Positions 1-6,553 of a stretch of 7,115 nt of DNA are shown piece after piece. The DNA comes from Candidatus Uhrbacteria bacterium RIFOXYA2_FULL_40_9. Lineage in GTDB: Bacteria > Patescibacteriota > Patescibacteriia > UBA9934 > GWF2-40-263. The DNA lies in NCBI GenBank assembly GCA_001791615.1, contig MGEY01000038.1:1-7115 (forward strand). The letters run 5' to 3'. The notes under the pieces are model-generated. The model had not been told where the DNA came from. It did no database searches and saw only the letters and a program-made list of their open reading frames with translations. Position 1 is the first letter of the stretch. Each line of letters starts with the position of its first letter. Both the position numbers and the translations under genes were made by a program.

Positions 1-1
1 T

Positions 2-112
2 TTCAGACAAGAAGTTCTTCCTGTTTCGAGTAACGAAACTCTATGCTTAGAACATTCTGCTCCACAGGATTTACGTGTGATCCCTTGTTGGCCCATCAGC
101 TTTTGGAAGTGA
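2..112 (+). CDS. Possible 3' end of an unidentified protein gene (partial)
   Basis: Frame 2 is open from the window edge to TGA at 110-112 and reads as about 36 residues, including LPVSSNETLCLEHSAPQDL near its start. I do not recognise the family. A strong terminator about 55 bases downstream agrees with a plus-strand gene ending here. A second frame, from ATG at 43 to TGA at 169-171, also reads protein-like (for example REALILQVPFAECIDD), and its stop lies inside the terminator stem. The true gene could therefore end in that frame, with a frameshift around 90-105 joining the two. Neither reading can be settled from such a short fragment. Confidence 0.3.
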   Translation, partial: FRQEVLPVSSNETLCLEHSAPQDLRVIPCWPISFWK

Positions 113-167
113 TCATGCAAAGAGAAGCCCTTATTTTGCAAGTTCCTTTCGCAGAATGTATTGACGA

Positions 168-192
168 CTGACCTCTGTAGGTCAGTTTTTTT
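168..192 (+). terminator. Intrinsic terminator
   Basis: A perfect 6-bp stem, CTGACC (168-173) and GGTCAG (180-185), has a 6-nt loop and is followed by seven T residues (186-192). It is oriented to stop plus-strand transcription entering from the left edge. Read from the other side the hairpin lacks a T-run, so it is a poor terminator for the large minus-strand gene that ends 50 bp away. Confidence 0.85.
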
Positions 193-241
193 ACTCTCCT
201 TTCAGGAAATAAGAAAACACATTGCTGAATAGACAAGACAT

Positions 242-3200
242 TTATGTTTTTTTGCTTCCAATTGTGGAAAGAAAGTCGACATATCTTTTTTGTGTTTCAT
301 TTATTTTTTGTTCTCTACGATGAAACGATCTTAATCTTTCCACAAGACGATCTGCCAACTTCGTACTTTCTGTCGAATCTTTGACTTGTTCGATCCATTC
401 TTCCAGAGAATGCTCACGGGCTTTGAAATCTTGAAAGGCTTTCATGGAATTGTTTTTTGCTTGTACACGATCTGGACGTTTATCAAAAATCATTCCTGTA
501 TTGTGCTCAAGATCAAAAATATGATCGATTAAGACATCTCGCGGCCAATCAGATTGTTGCCATGTTCTGAGTGTTGATCTTGCGATTTGTTCCCACGCTT
601 CCCCTCCGTAAAAATGACTCCATCCCTCATCAGCAAAACGCTGACGAGCACGGAAAAGATATTCCTTGATTTCTTCTTCTGTGGCAAATGTAAGGAAGTG
701 ATCAATATAATGTTCATCATCTTGATTAAAAGAAGGTCGATCTTCAACATCTTGTGCAAGAGCAATTCTTGGAAGTAAAACGTAGCGATAGGGACCGGTC
801 TGGATCGATCCGAAAGGTCGTTTATGATCGAATGATTGTTGTCCAAGGTTCAGAACATCATGTTGATGTTTTAATTCAGAAGCAACGGCATAGACACAGT
901 AGCAACGCAACCACTCAAAGAGCTTTTGGTGTTCACGATTTGCCGTGTGACGATCATCAGAGACTTCTACGCGAATGCGAAAAGGAAGATCGATACCTAG
1001 TTCCGTGTACATTTTGTCGATCATTTGTTGAGGAGGAGTATGTGCTTCAATGTAAGTATTCACGTAAAAAAGAATGAGTTGGTCATTTGCATTTACGGGT
1101 TGAGAAGGAACTGTTCTTTGTGGCTCTCTCTCTTTGCGACGTTGTTTTTCTTCAACAGCTCGCATCTCAATCTGTTTCTTTTTTTCCTGGGGAACGGAAT
1201 AACCCACAAGTTCCATGCACGCGATCAGATGACTTGCTTGATAACTAAATCCCAGTTGAGAAAGTTCTTCTAACATTTTTTCTCCTTCCTGTTCAGAAAA
1301 AGGAGGGAAATTTCCAAATAGTTCTAAGGAAGCATGTAACCTGTCAAATTGACGAAAATCCATGATTGCTTGATTTAAAACAATAAAATCAATCCCTTCT
1401 CGAAGCATTGTATTTTCAGCAATGTGATCGTGCAGAGCCTGTTTATCTGCTTCTGCTAATCGATCGATAACACCTGCTACCTTGTGGAGAAGTGTAAAGG
1501 GATTTGTTTCCTGTTTGAGAGATTGTGCCGTTGTTTCAGAACCGAGTTCCAATTGATCAAGATGACTGAATGGAGAGGAGGAACCATTTGTCTCAAGCAA
1601 TGCTTGAGCAATCGCTTCGTGGTCTTCTCTACGGAAATTAATTAAAGAATCACGAAGAATTGCTATATATGAATTTTTTTCAATCAAGAAAAGACCAAAA
1701 GCAGCAGGTAGTTCGTGACAGTGGCGTAAAAGAGAGGGAGTCGTATCACCATAACGGAGCAAGCTAGGATACTTATCTCTGATATATTCTGCGATGATTG
1801 CGGAAGCCTCGGAACCAAAGATTTGAGCTAATGGTTTTTCTGCGAGTAGTGTAGCTCTTTCAGAGCTTGTCAAAAGTTGCGTGGCAATAGCAAGCTCAAG
1901 CCCCCGGAATTTTCCCAATTGGTCAACAAGGATTTTATCTTTTCCATCATCAATAAGCCGATGGGCAAGGGCGTTTTGATCTAGGGAAGGAAAGAGATCA
2001 AGAACATCAATGATAGAAGAATAATTTTTTCCAGCAAGTATTTTTTCAAGAATATCTTTTTTATTGACACCGATAAACTGTTCAATGTGTGAGATCAGTG
2101 AAGGAGTATCTATCCCAATCATGGCTTCAGCAATCATTGGATGAAAAGAAGCGTCAATAAATTTTATTGATTCAAGAAGATGTTGATAGTGCTTAGGGCA
2201 AAGGTAGTAAGCAAGAATTTCCTTTTTTGTCGCTTCAGAAAATTGAGAAAAGAATTGAAAAATTTTCTTGTAATAATAGGTATCTCGTTCCAAGAGTGTA
2301 AAAATGAGATCATGTTCCGAGAGTGCAGAAAACTTCTTCCTCTGTAAGAGTACAGCATCACCGGCACCAAATCGTATGAGAAAAGAGGCAATCTCAGGGC
2401 TTGAGACCTGGAGTTCTGTGAGACGATATGCAAGAAAGTGAATATCATTAATGTGAGTACATTTGCTCGCAAGTCCAGTACGAATAATGAGGTCATGATC
2501 AAACTCAGGATGATGGATCAAATAAACCAAAAGATGTTCACTACAACCGCCTTTTGCCAAATGAAGAAGAAAATCTTCATCAACATGATCTTTTAATTCT
2601 TCTAAATGTTTTGTAATACAGTATTGATAAGGTGTGTCTAATAGGGTTTCAGCTATTTCAGGAGTGAAAGGCATGAGAGAATCAATCCTTGATGAAGTAG
2701 AATAAAAAGGCGGAGTAGCAACCTCATCAGGATCATCTGACATTTCACTTTCAATAACCTTTTTTATGAGTTCAGGTTGATCTTCAACGCGAAAGTTTTT
2801 GATTGAATCAAACAAAGTATCAATACCAATTCCTTGTTTTAAACAACGATCTGCAAAAGCCATGCTGAGGTTCTCAAATTTATCTAGCAAACGACCGAGA
2901 GTTGTAGCTGGATAATCAGCATCAAGGAGTAATAGGGCAACAGATTCCTGATGAGGACTTAGCTTAAAAATGTATTCAATCACTGAATTGGACCCGATTC
3001 CAAACGTATCAATAAGACGTCCAAGTAATTCAGAAAGCTCATAAATAGATAATTTTTCTTTGAGGATTTTGATTTTTCCTGAGTTTTCGAGAAACGTTAC
3101 CACCGCCTCTTCATCTTTTTGTGCAATCGAATCCAAAAGAGATCTTTCTAAAAGATCACCTTGTCTTTCGATAATTGTTTTTGAACGATCACCTGAACTT

Positions 3201-3250
3201 GAAGGAATCATCACATCTTCAGGTAAACGTGGACTATTATCAAAATTCAT
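242..3250 (-). CDS. Large predicted alpha-solenoid protein, function unknown
   Basis: This 1002-residue protein is not one I can name. It has no evident signal peptide or membrane segment, so it is probably cytoplasmic. Residues about 70-570 form degenerate helical-hairpin repeats of about 28 residues. An aromatic or leucine position recurs near 97, 125, 153, then 280, 307, 337, 364, 392, 420, 448, and 539 and 567, usually followed by a stretch like LDxxxIAxxLIxxG. A charged linker (about 689-722, rich in E, K, R and Q) leads to a C-terminal domain (723-1002). That domain contains GGEAWEQIA at about 882 and IDHIFDLEHNTGMIFDK at 908-924, which look like a conserved motif pair. I have an impression of similar giant repeat proteins in Patescibacteria, but could not search for them. 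Solenoids usually bind proteins; no catalytic site is evident. The gene appears monocistronic, and the ATG is 9 bp from a good promoter -10 box. Confidence 0.9.
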   Translation of the reverse strand: MNFDNSPRLPEDVMIPSSSGDRSKTIIERQGDLLERSLLDSIAQKDEEAVVTFLENSGKIKILKEKLSIYELSELLGRLIDTFGIGSNSVIEYIFKLSPHQESVALLLLDADYPATTLGRLLDKFENLSMAFADRCLKQGIGIDTLFDSIKNFRVEDQPELIKKVIESEMSDDPDEVATPPFYSTSSRIDSLMPFTPEIAETLLDTPYQYCITKHLEELKDHVDEDFLLHLAKGGCSEHLLVYLIHHPEFDHDLIIRTGLASKCTHINDIHFLAYRLTELQVSSPEIASFLIRFGAGDAVLLQRKKFSALSEHDLIFTLLERDTYYYKKIFQFFSQFSEATKKEILAYYLCPKHYQHLLESIKFIDASFHPMIAEAMIGIDTPSLISHIEQFIGVNKKDILEKILAGKNYSSIIDVLDLFPSLDQNALAHRLIDDGKDKILVDQLGKFRGLELAIATQLLTSSERATLLAEKPLAQIFGSEASAIIAEYIRDKYPSLLRYGDTTPSLLRHCHELPAAFGLFLIEKNSYIAILRDSLINFRREDHEAIAQALLETNGSSSPFSHLDQLELGSETTAQSLKQETNPFTLLHKVAGVIDRLAEADKQALHDHIAENTMLREGIDFIVLNQAIMDFRQFDRLHASLELFGNFPPFSEQEGEKMLEELSQLGFSYQASHLIACMELVGYSVPQEKKKQIEMRAVEEKQRRKEREPQRTVPSQPVNANDQLILFYVNTYIEAHTPPQQMIDKMYTELGIDLPFRIRVEVSDDRHTANREHQKLFEWLRCYCVYAVASELKHQHDVLNLGQQSFDHKRPFGSIQTGPYRYVLLPRIALAQDVEDRPSFNQDDEHYIDHFLTFATEEEIKEYLFRARQRFADEGWSHFYGGEAWEQIARSTLRTWQQSDWPRDVLIDHIFDLEHNTGMIFDKRPDRVQAKNNSMKAFQDFKAREHSLEEWIEQVKDSTESTKLADRLVERLRSFHRREQKINETQKRYVDFLSTIGSKKT

Positions 3251-3259
3251 AACATCTAT

Positions 3260-3288
3260 ATTTTACTAAAAAGTGTAGAAGAAAACAA
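3260..3288 (-). promoter_or_regulatory. Predicted promoter of the 1002-residue gene (near-leaderless)
   Basis: Read on the minus strand there is TTGTTT (3283-3288), a 17-bp spacer and TAAAAT (3260-3265). The expected start point, near 3253, lies only a few bases before the ATG at 3248-3250. The transcript would have almost no 5' leader and no room for a Shine-Dalgarno sequence. This is prediction only. Confidence 0.5.
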
Positions 3289-3292
3289 TCAG

Positions 3293-3323
3293 AAAACACC
3301 CTACCAATTTGGCAAGGTGTTTT
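3293..3323. terminator. Terminator hairpin between the candidate RNA and the large gene
   Basis: AAAACACC (3293-3300) and GGTGTTTT (3316-3323) form an 8-bp stem, with further pairing possible in the 15-nt loop through ACCAA and TTGG. On the minus strand the stem ends in TTTT and a T-rich stretch, so it would end the structured RNA transcribed from 3553. On the plus strand it is followed by two more T residues and could also stop antisense transcription. It therefore looks bidirectional. Confidence 0.65.
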
Positions 3324-3553
3324 TTGTGACTCCACTGGCGTCGCGAACATTTGGCTCTTTTATAGACGGGGGGTCCCAATTCTATAACCCGCTTAATTTG
3401 TACGACCATTCAGTCGAAACCGTGTGGACGCACGTATTTGGCTTAACCTATTTTTGATCATAGGTGTACCGCGGGGCTCTCGTGTCATAGCATCAGCTAT
3501 GACAGTTCTAAGCCCAAATGTTGTTTAGCCCAATTTCGCATCGCCGTGGAGCT
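3293..3553 (-). ncRNA. Candidate structured non-coding RNA, family unrecognised
   Basis: The ends of this block pair over about 230 nt. In plus coordinates, TGTGA 3325-3329 pairs with TCACA 3555-3559, CTCCAC 3330-3335 with GTGGAG 3546-3551, GGCG 3337-3340 with CGCC 3542-3545, GCGAA 3343-3347 with TTCGC 3535-3539, and TTGGCT 3351-3356 with AGCC(C)AA near 3527-3533. Inside are hairpins 3361-3386 (TATAGA/TCTATA), 3403-3416 (CGAC/GTCG), 3421-3434 (CGTG/CACG), 3446-3465 (ACCTAT/ATAGGT) and a perfect 9-bp stem 3483-3491/3496-3504. A long-range helix CCCGC 3388-3392 with GCGGG 3471-3475 would enclose three of them. A minus-strand extended -10 promoter abuts the closing stem, and a terminator follows at 3293-3323. 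No convincing reading frame runs through it. I do not find the hallmark sequences of tmRNA, RNase P RNA or SRP RNA. The predicted start near 3553 may leave the outermost 5 bp untranscribed. Confidence 0.6.
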
Positions 3554-3559
3554 ATCACA

Positions 3560-3588
3560 AGTATAGCACGTTTTAGAGACTGTAAAAA
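3560..3588 (-). promoter_or_regulatory. Extended -10 promoter for the candidate RNA
   Basis: On the minus strand the -10 box is TATACT (3560-3565), preceded by TGC (3566-3568), which gives the extended TGnTATACT form. Candidate -35 boxes are TTTACA (3581-3586, short 15-bp spacer) or TTTTTA (3583-3588, 17 bp). The expected start point near 3553 falls in the outer closing stem of the structured RNA. The tight fit supports an independent RNA gene in this orientation. Confidence 0.6.
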
Positions 3589-3729
3589 GCAACATCAAGA
3601 GTGTGTGGGGATGAGCTGGGTATAAGTCAGTTGTGTTGCAAAGAAAAAAATTTTGAGTGTCAGAAGCATATTAATGAAGTTAATAATTACTTGAATACAT
3701 ATTGTATTCAAAATCTGAGTAATCATTTT
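3589..3729. other. Intergenic spacer between the candidate RNA promoter and rarA
   Basis: This AT-rich stretch lies upstream of the RNA promoter and downstream of the rarA stop. I see no convincing reading frame. Its only clear structure is the inverted repeat at 3691-3711, listed separately. Confidence 0.5.
3691..3711. repeat. Perfect 9-bp inverted repeat downstream of rarA
   Basis: TTGAATACA (3691-3699) and TGTATTCAA (3703-3711) flank TAT. It lies 19 bp past the rarA stop codon, so it may be an AT-rich 3'-end hairpin of the mutY-rarA transcript. It has no real T-run on the minus side (GTAATTATTAAC follows). It could equally be a protein-binding palindrome. Its function cannot be decided from sequence. 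Confidence 0.5.
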
Positions 3730-4995
3730 TTATTCTTTATAATATTTTTGATCCTTTAATTCATTTGGAAGATAGTCTTGTTTTGCCTTTTCCTTATTTT
3801 GATAAGAAGGGGTGTATTTATATCCTTTGCCATAACCCATATCCTCCATGAGTTTTGTTGGCGCGTTGCAAAGATGTTTTGGAACAGGAAGATTTGGGAG
3901 AGCTTGAATATCCTTTTGCACCTCAAGATAGGCTTGATAAAGGGCATTGCTTTTCTTTGCTTTAGCAAGATAGACAACGACTTGAGCTAAATTGACATTG
4001 CATTCTGGAATACCAATGAAATGACAAGCGTGATAAGCACTTACCGCTTGTACAAGGGCTTGCGGATCGGCAAGACCAATATCTTCGGATGCAAAACGCA
4101 CCAATCGCCGAGCAACAAAAAGGGGATCTTCTCCTGCTTCAAGCATACGACCTAGCCAGTATAAGGAGGCATTAACATCAGATCCACGCAGGGATTTATG
4201 AAGCGCAGAAATAATATTATAGTGTTGCTCTCCAGCGCGATCATAAAGAAGGTGAGATTTTTGTAAGGCTTGCTCAATCATTTTTTCGTCTACACAGACA
4301 ACGCCTTCTTTTGTCGGCTCTGATGAGTTGACCGCAAGTTCTATTGCATTTAAGGCAACGCGGACATCTCCATTTGCTGCTGAAGCGAGAAATGAAATGG
4401 TTTCAGGAGAAATGGTAATTGAGAGATTTCCAAGTCCACGCACGTTATCTCGAAGAGCACGATTGAGCATGACCGCAATATGTTCTGACTTCAGGGCTTC
4501 AAGGGTAAAGACCCGACATCGTGAAAGAAGTGCAGAATTTACTTCAAAAGAAGGGTTTTCTGTGGTTGCTCCAATCAAAATGATTGTGCCATTTTCCACA
4601 GAAGGAAGAAAGGCATCTTGTTGCCGTTTATCAAATCGATGAATTTCATCGACAAAAAGAATTGTTTGTTGTTGAAAGAATTTTTTTTGATCGTATGCTT
4701 CCTTTACAATTTCGCGTATTTCTTTAACACCACCATGCACAGCACTAAAAGGAATGAATCGCGATTGAGTCGTCTCTGCAATGATTTTTGCAAGGGTTGT
4801 TTTTCCTGTTCCTGGAGGACCCCAAAAAATCATGGAAGGGATTTCATCACGTTCAATTGCTTTCCGAAGAAGTTTTTCTTTTCCAATAAGTTGTTCTTGG
4901 CCAAGATATTCCTCAAATGTTAACGGACGCATCCGATCTGCAAGAGGTGACTTTTTTGATTGTTGTTTATTAAGTTCAAAATCAAAGAGATCCAT
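3730..4995 (-). CDS. rarA: Replication-associated recombination protein A (RarA/MgsA), AAA+ ATPase
   Basis: A 421-residue AAA+ ATPase of the clamp-loader-like RarA/MgsA/WRNIP1 family, which acts in the cytoplasm on stalled forks and single-strand gaps. Walker A is GPPGTGKTT (59-67) and Walker B ILFVDEIHRF (112-121). Sensor 1 is GATTENPSF (142-150), the arginine finger SRC is at 158-160 and sensor 2 NGDVR at 208-212. The C-terminal tetramerisation part is well conserved: YDRAGEQHYNIISALHKSLRG (252-271), SEDIGLADP (303-311), KSNALYQAY (348-356) and NAPTKLMEDMGYG (377-389). It ends at KYYKE; longer homologues such as E. coli (about 447 residues) continue past this tyrosine pair with a conserved GLEGKI-like tail, which is absent here. 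The ATG lies 3 bp after the mutY stop with no clear Shine-Dalgarno, so translational coupling is likely. Confidence 0.95.
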   Translation of the reverse strand: MDLFDFELNKQQSKKSPLADRMRPLTFEEYLGQEQLIGKEKLLRKAIERDEIPSMIFWGPPGTGKTTLAKIIAETTQSRFIPFSAVHGGVKEIREIVKEAYDQKKFFQQQTILFVDEIHRFDKRQQDAFLPSVENGTIILIGATTENPSFEVNSALLSRCRVFTLEALKSEHIAVMLNRALRDNVRGLGNLSITISPETISFLASAANGDVRVALNAIELAVNSSEPTKEGVVCVDEKMIEQALQKSHLLYDRAGEQHYNIISALHKSLRGSDVNASLYWLGRMLEAGEDPLFVARRLVRFASEDIGLADPQALVQAVSAYHACHFIGIPECNVNLAQVVVYLAKAKKSNALYQAYLEVQKDIQALPNLPVPKHLCNAPTKLMEDMGYGKGYKYTPSYQNKEKAKQDYLPNELKDQKYYKE

Positions 4996-4998
4996 ACA

Positions 4999-5904
4999 TT
5001 AGTCACTAAGAAAAATTTTTGTTTTGGTTCTTTTAAGGAATCTCTCTTGCTGTAAACGTTCGATCATTCCCGAAAGCCAATCTTGATCCAGAACAAGGTT
5101 AAATAAGGGATCAATAAGTAAGCCGAGGTTTTTAAAAGAGAGACCTTTTGGATGTTCTTTAACCAGTTTGAGAATACGACCTCGATAAATGCGATCTGGA
5201 TAAGGCTTGTTTCGATGTGTTTTTTCTTTCGGTTTTTTGATCGTGGCTTTTGGGATTTCGATTTTACCAGAAAGAAACGCAGTGGATACCTTACAGGATG
5301 ATCGTAGAGGACACTTATTGCAAGAAGGAGTTTTTGTACAAATCAAAGTTGCAAGATCAAACAAAGCTTGAGGAACATCGAAGTAGTGACCACGTGTGGG
5401 AAGGAATGAATCTATTTTGTGTTCAAGGATTTTGTCATCAGAAAGTTGGGGGTAGGGGATTTCCAGAAGGAGTCTTCCAAGGACACGACGGATATTCGTA
5501 TCAATGGGCATGGTTCTTTTCTTTTGAGCAAAAGCACTAATGGCTGCTGCCGTATAAGGACCAATACCTTTCAATTGTTTCCATTCTTCTTCTGTTTGCG
5601 GAAGACCATTCTTATTGACATGCTTGGCAATATCGCGAAGGGCTAAGGCCCGTCGGTTATATCCCAACCCTGACCAAGCACGAACAACTTGTGCATTTGT
5701 CGCTTTACTTAACGTTTTCCAATTGGGGAAACATTTTATCCAGCGATTATAAAAGAGGAGACCTCGCTCAACCTGTGTTTGCTGGAGCATCATCTCACTC
5801 ACTAAAATAGGATAAGGATCACGGGTATGGCGCCATGGCAGATCACGGCCATACTTTCGATACCAAGCTAAAAGAAGAGAGGCAGAGCTAGGCGTTTTCT
5901 TCAT
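4999..5904 (-). CDS. mutY: A/G-specific adenine DNA glycosylase (MutY), short form without Nudix-like domain
   Basis: MutY removes adenine mispaired with 8-oxoguanine in base-excision repair. I start it at ATG 5904: AGGA lies 7 bases upstream, whereas a TTG two codons earlier is too close to it. The product is 301 residues. It has the helix SEMMLQQTQVER with catalytic E37, the helix-hairpin-helix LKGIGPYTAAAI (111-122) and catalytic D135 in MPIDTNIRRVLGR. The position of the Nth lysine is a tyrosine (Y117), as expected for a monofunctional MutY. Cysteines 189, 195, 198 and 204 form the [4Fe-4S] site, but the first spacing is five residues where E. coli MutY and Nth have six. After the cluster come a basic linker and about 60 residues that look like a small winged helix (RGRILKLVKEHPKGLS), not the Nudix-like 8-oxoguanine-reading domain. 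The gene overlaps the CYTH gene by 17 bp. Confidence 0.93.
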   Translation of the reverse strand: MKKTPSSASLLLAWYRKYGRDLPWRHTRDPYPILVSEMMLQQTQVERGLLFYNRWIKCFPNWKTLSKATNAQVVRAWSGLGYNRRALALRDIAKHVNKNGLPQTEEEWKQLKGIGPYTAAAISAFAQKKRTMPIDTNIRRVLGRLLLEIPYPQLSDDKILEHKIDSFLPTRGHYFDVPQALFDLATLICTKTPSCNKCPLRSSCKVSTAFLSGKIEIPKATIKKPKEKTHRNKPYPDRIYRGRILKLVKEHPKGLSFKNLGLLIDPLFNLVLDQDWLSGMIERLQQERFLKRTKTKIFLSD

Positions 5905-6496
5905 ATACAATTCCTGCGTTTTTGAGCACTTGATAGTGTTTTGGATCGTGTCGTTTCAGATACATTGGCAATTTTCCATTAATGTCTACAAGTTCCATCT
6001 TTTTTGATTGGGCATACGCAATAATTTTCTGTACGCCTTGTTCTTTTTCTGCTTCAGAAACTATGAGTTCTATTTCGACTAAACGATAGGGATCACCATC
6101 TCCAAAATCACAAGATTCAAAATCAAGAGAGAAGGGACCATCTTTATAACGTTGACGAGTATTTGTGTAAGACGCGAAAGAAAAGTACTTTTTTTCTTTC
6201 AAAGCTTCTTCAAAAGAAAGATTTGGATTAAGTTTCAATGCCAGACGAATGGCATCTTCAGTTTCAAGTTCCTCGTACTGCGTTACCACATTTTTCTGTC
6301 CGATTTGATGCAAAGGCATTTTAAGTTCAAATTGCTCGTTTCGTTTTCGAAACCAAATTCCATGGCGTGTTAAATCGTAAGTTTGGTTATCAAAGTAAAT
6401 GTCATGATTGATAAATGTATGCAAAAAAGTAGCTGTTTTTAAAAGGCTTTTTTCAACCTCTGGGGTAAGACGAAACTTTTTTTCGATTTCGATCAT
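5888..6496 (-). CDS. CYTH-domain protein (thiamine-triphosphatase-like / triphosphate tunnel enzyme)
   Basis: A 202-residue triphosphate-tunnel (CYTH) protein, probably a cytoplasmic metal-dependent hydrolase of a triphosphate such as thiamine triphosphate or inorganic triphosphate. The substrate cannot be read from sequence. The N-terminal signature is E3-x-E5-x-K7 (MIEIEKKF). Other tunnel residues fit the fold: R50 and R52 (WFRKR), K59 (ELK), R114 and R116 (TRQR), D125 and E127 (SLDFE), E141 and E143 (VEIEL) and K175 (NGK). The C-terminal YLKRHDPKHYQVLKNAGIV resembles the tail of the thiamine-triphosphatase branch rather than bacterial adenylate cyclase. It is the first gene of the operon with mutY and rarA. 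There is no obvious Shine-Dalgarno before the ATG, only TCTTCTTTCTT. No functional link between this enzyme and the repair genes is evident. Confidence 0.88.
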   Translation of the reverse strand: MIEIEKKFRLTPEVEKSLLKTATFLHTFINHDIYFDNQTYDLTRHGIWFRKRNEQFELKMPLHQIGQKNVVTQYEELETEDAIRLALKLNPNLSFEEALKEKKYFSFASYTNTRQRYKDGPFSLDFESCDFGDGDPYRLVEIELIVSEAEKEQGVQKIIAYAQSKKMELVDINGKLPMYLKRHDPKHYQVLKNAGIVYEENA

Positions 6497-6519
6497 AAGA
6501 AAGAAGATTACGTGATTTC

Positions 6520-6548
6520 ATGATAGCATGATCTTATTTCGTCCCCAA
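6520..6548 (-). promoter_or_regulatory. Promoter of the CYTH-mutY-rarA operon
   Basis: On the minus strand there is TTGGGG (6543-6548), a 17-bp spacer and TATCAT (6520-6525), preceded by TGC (extended -10). The expected start near 6513 gives a short leader of about 17 nt to the ATG at 6496. It is the only good minus-strand promoter I find upstream of the three tightly packed genes. Confidence 0.55.
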
Positions 6549-6553
6549 AGCTC

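Noticed and set aside
529..1273. Several open frames of about 60-110 codons opposite or out of phase with the large gene
   Set aside because: They lie wholly within a long continuous coding frame, have no promoter or ribosome-binding signal, and their products look like low-complexity shadow translations.
3411..3430. GGTTTCGACT on the minus strand, similar to the conserved 5' segment of tmRNA
   Set aside because: There is no GGGG start, no T-arm, no 3' CCA and no tag reading frame around it. The string simply forms one arm of the CGAC/GTCG hairpin.
3460..3484. A T-box-like string on the plus strand, AGGTGTACCGCGG followed by CTCTCGTG
   Set aside because: It resembles the antiterminator motif but lacks one G. 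No specifier stem or downstream terminator is evident in that orientation, and no plus-strand gene follows. The promoter and terminator favour the minus strand.
3293..3553. RNase P RNA, 6S RNA or SRP RNA as identity of the structured block
   Set aside because: The GAGGAAAGTCC and ACAGAA elements of RNase P and the GGAAG-type loop of SRP are missing on both strands. The multi-branched fold does not look like the single long bulged hairpin of 6S. A covariance search could still overturn this.
4328..4642. Plus-strand open frames inside rarA, such as 4328-4642 and 4781-5002
   Set aside because: They are antisense to a highly conserved AAA+ ATPase and arise from its codon pattern.
5905..5910. TTG at 5908-5910 as the start of mutY
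   Set aside because: It lies only a few bases from AGGA, and the ATG at 5902-5904 has a correctly spaced AGGA, so the ATG is preferred.
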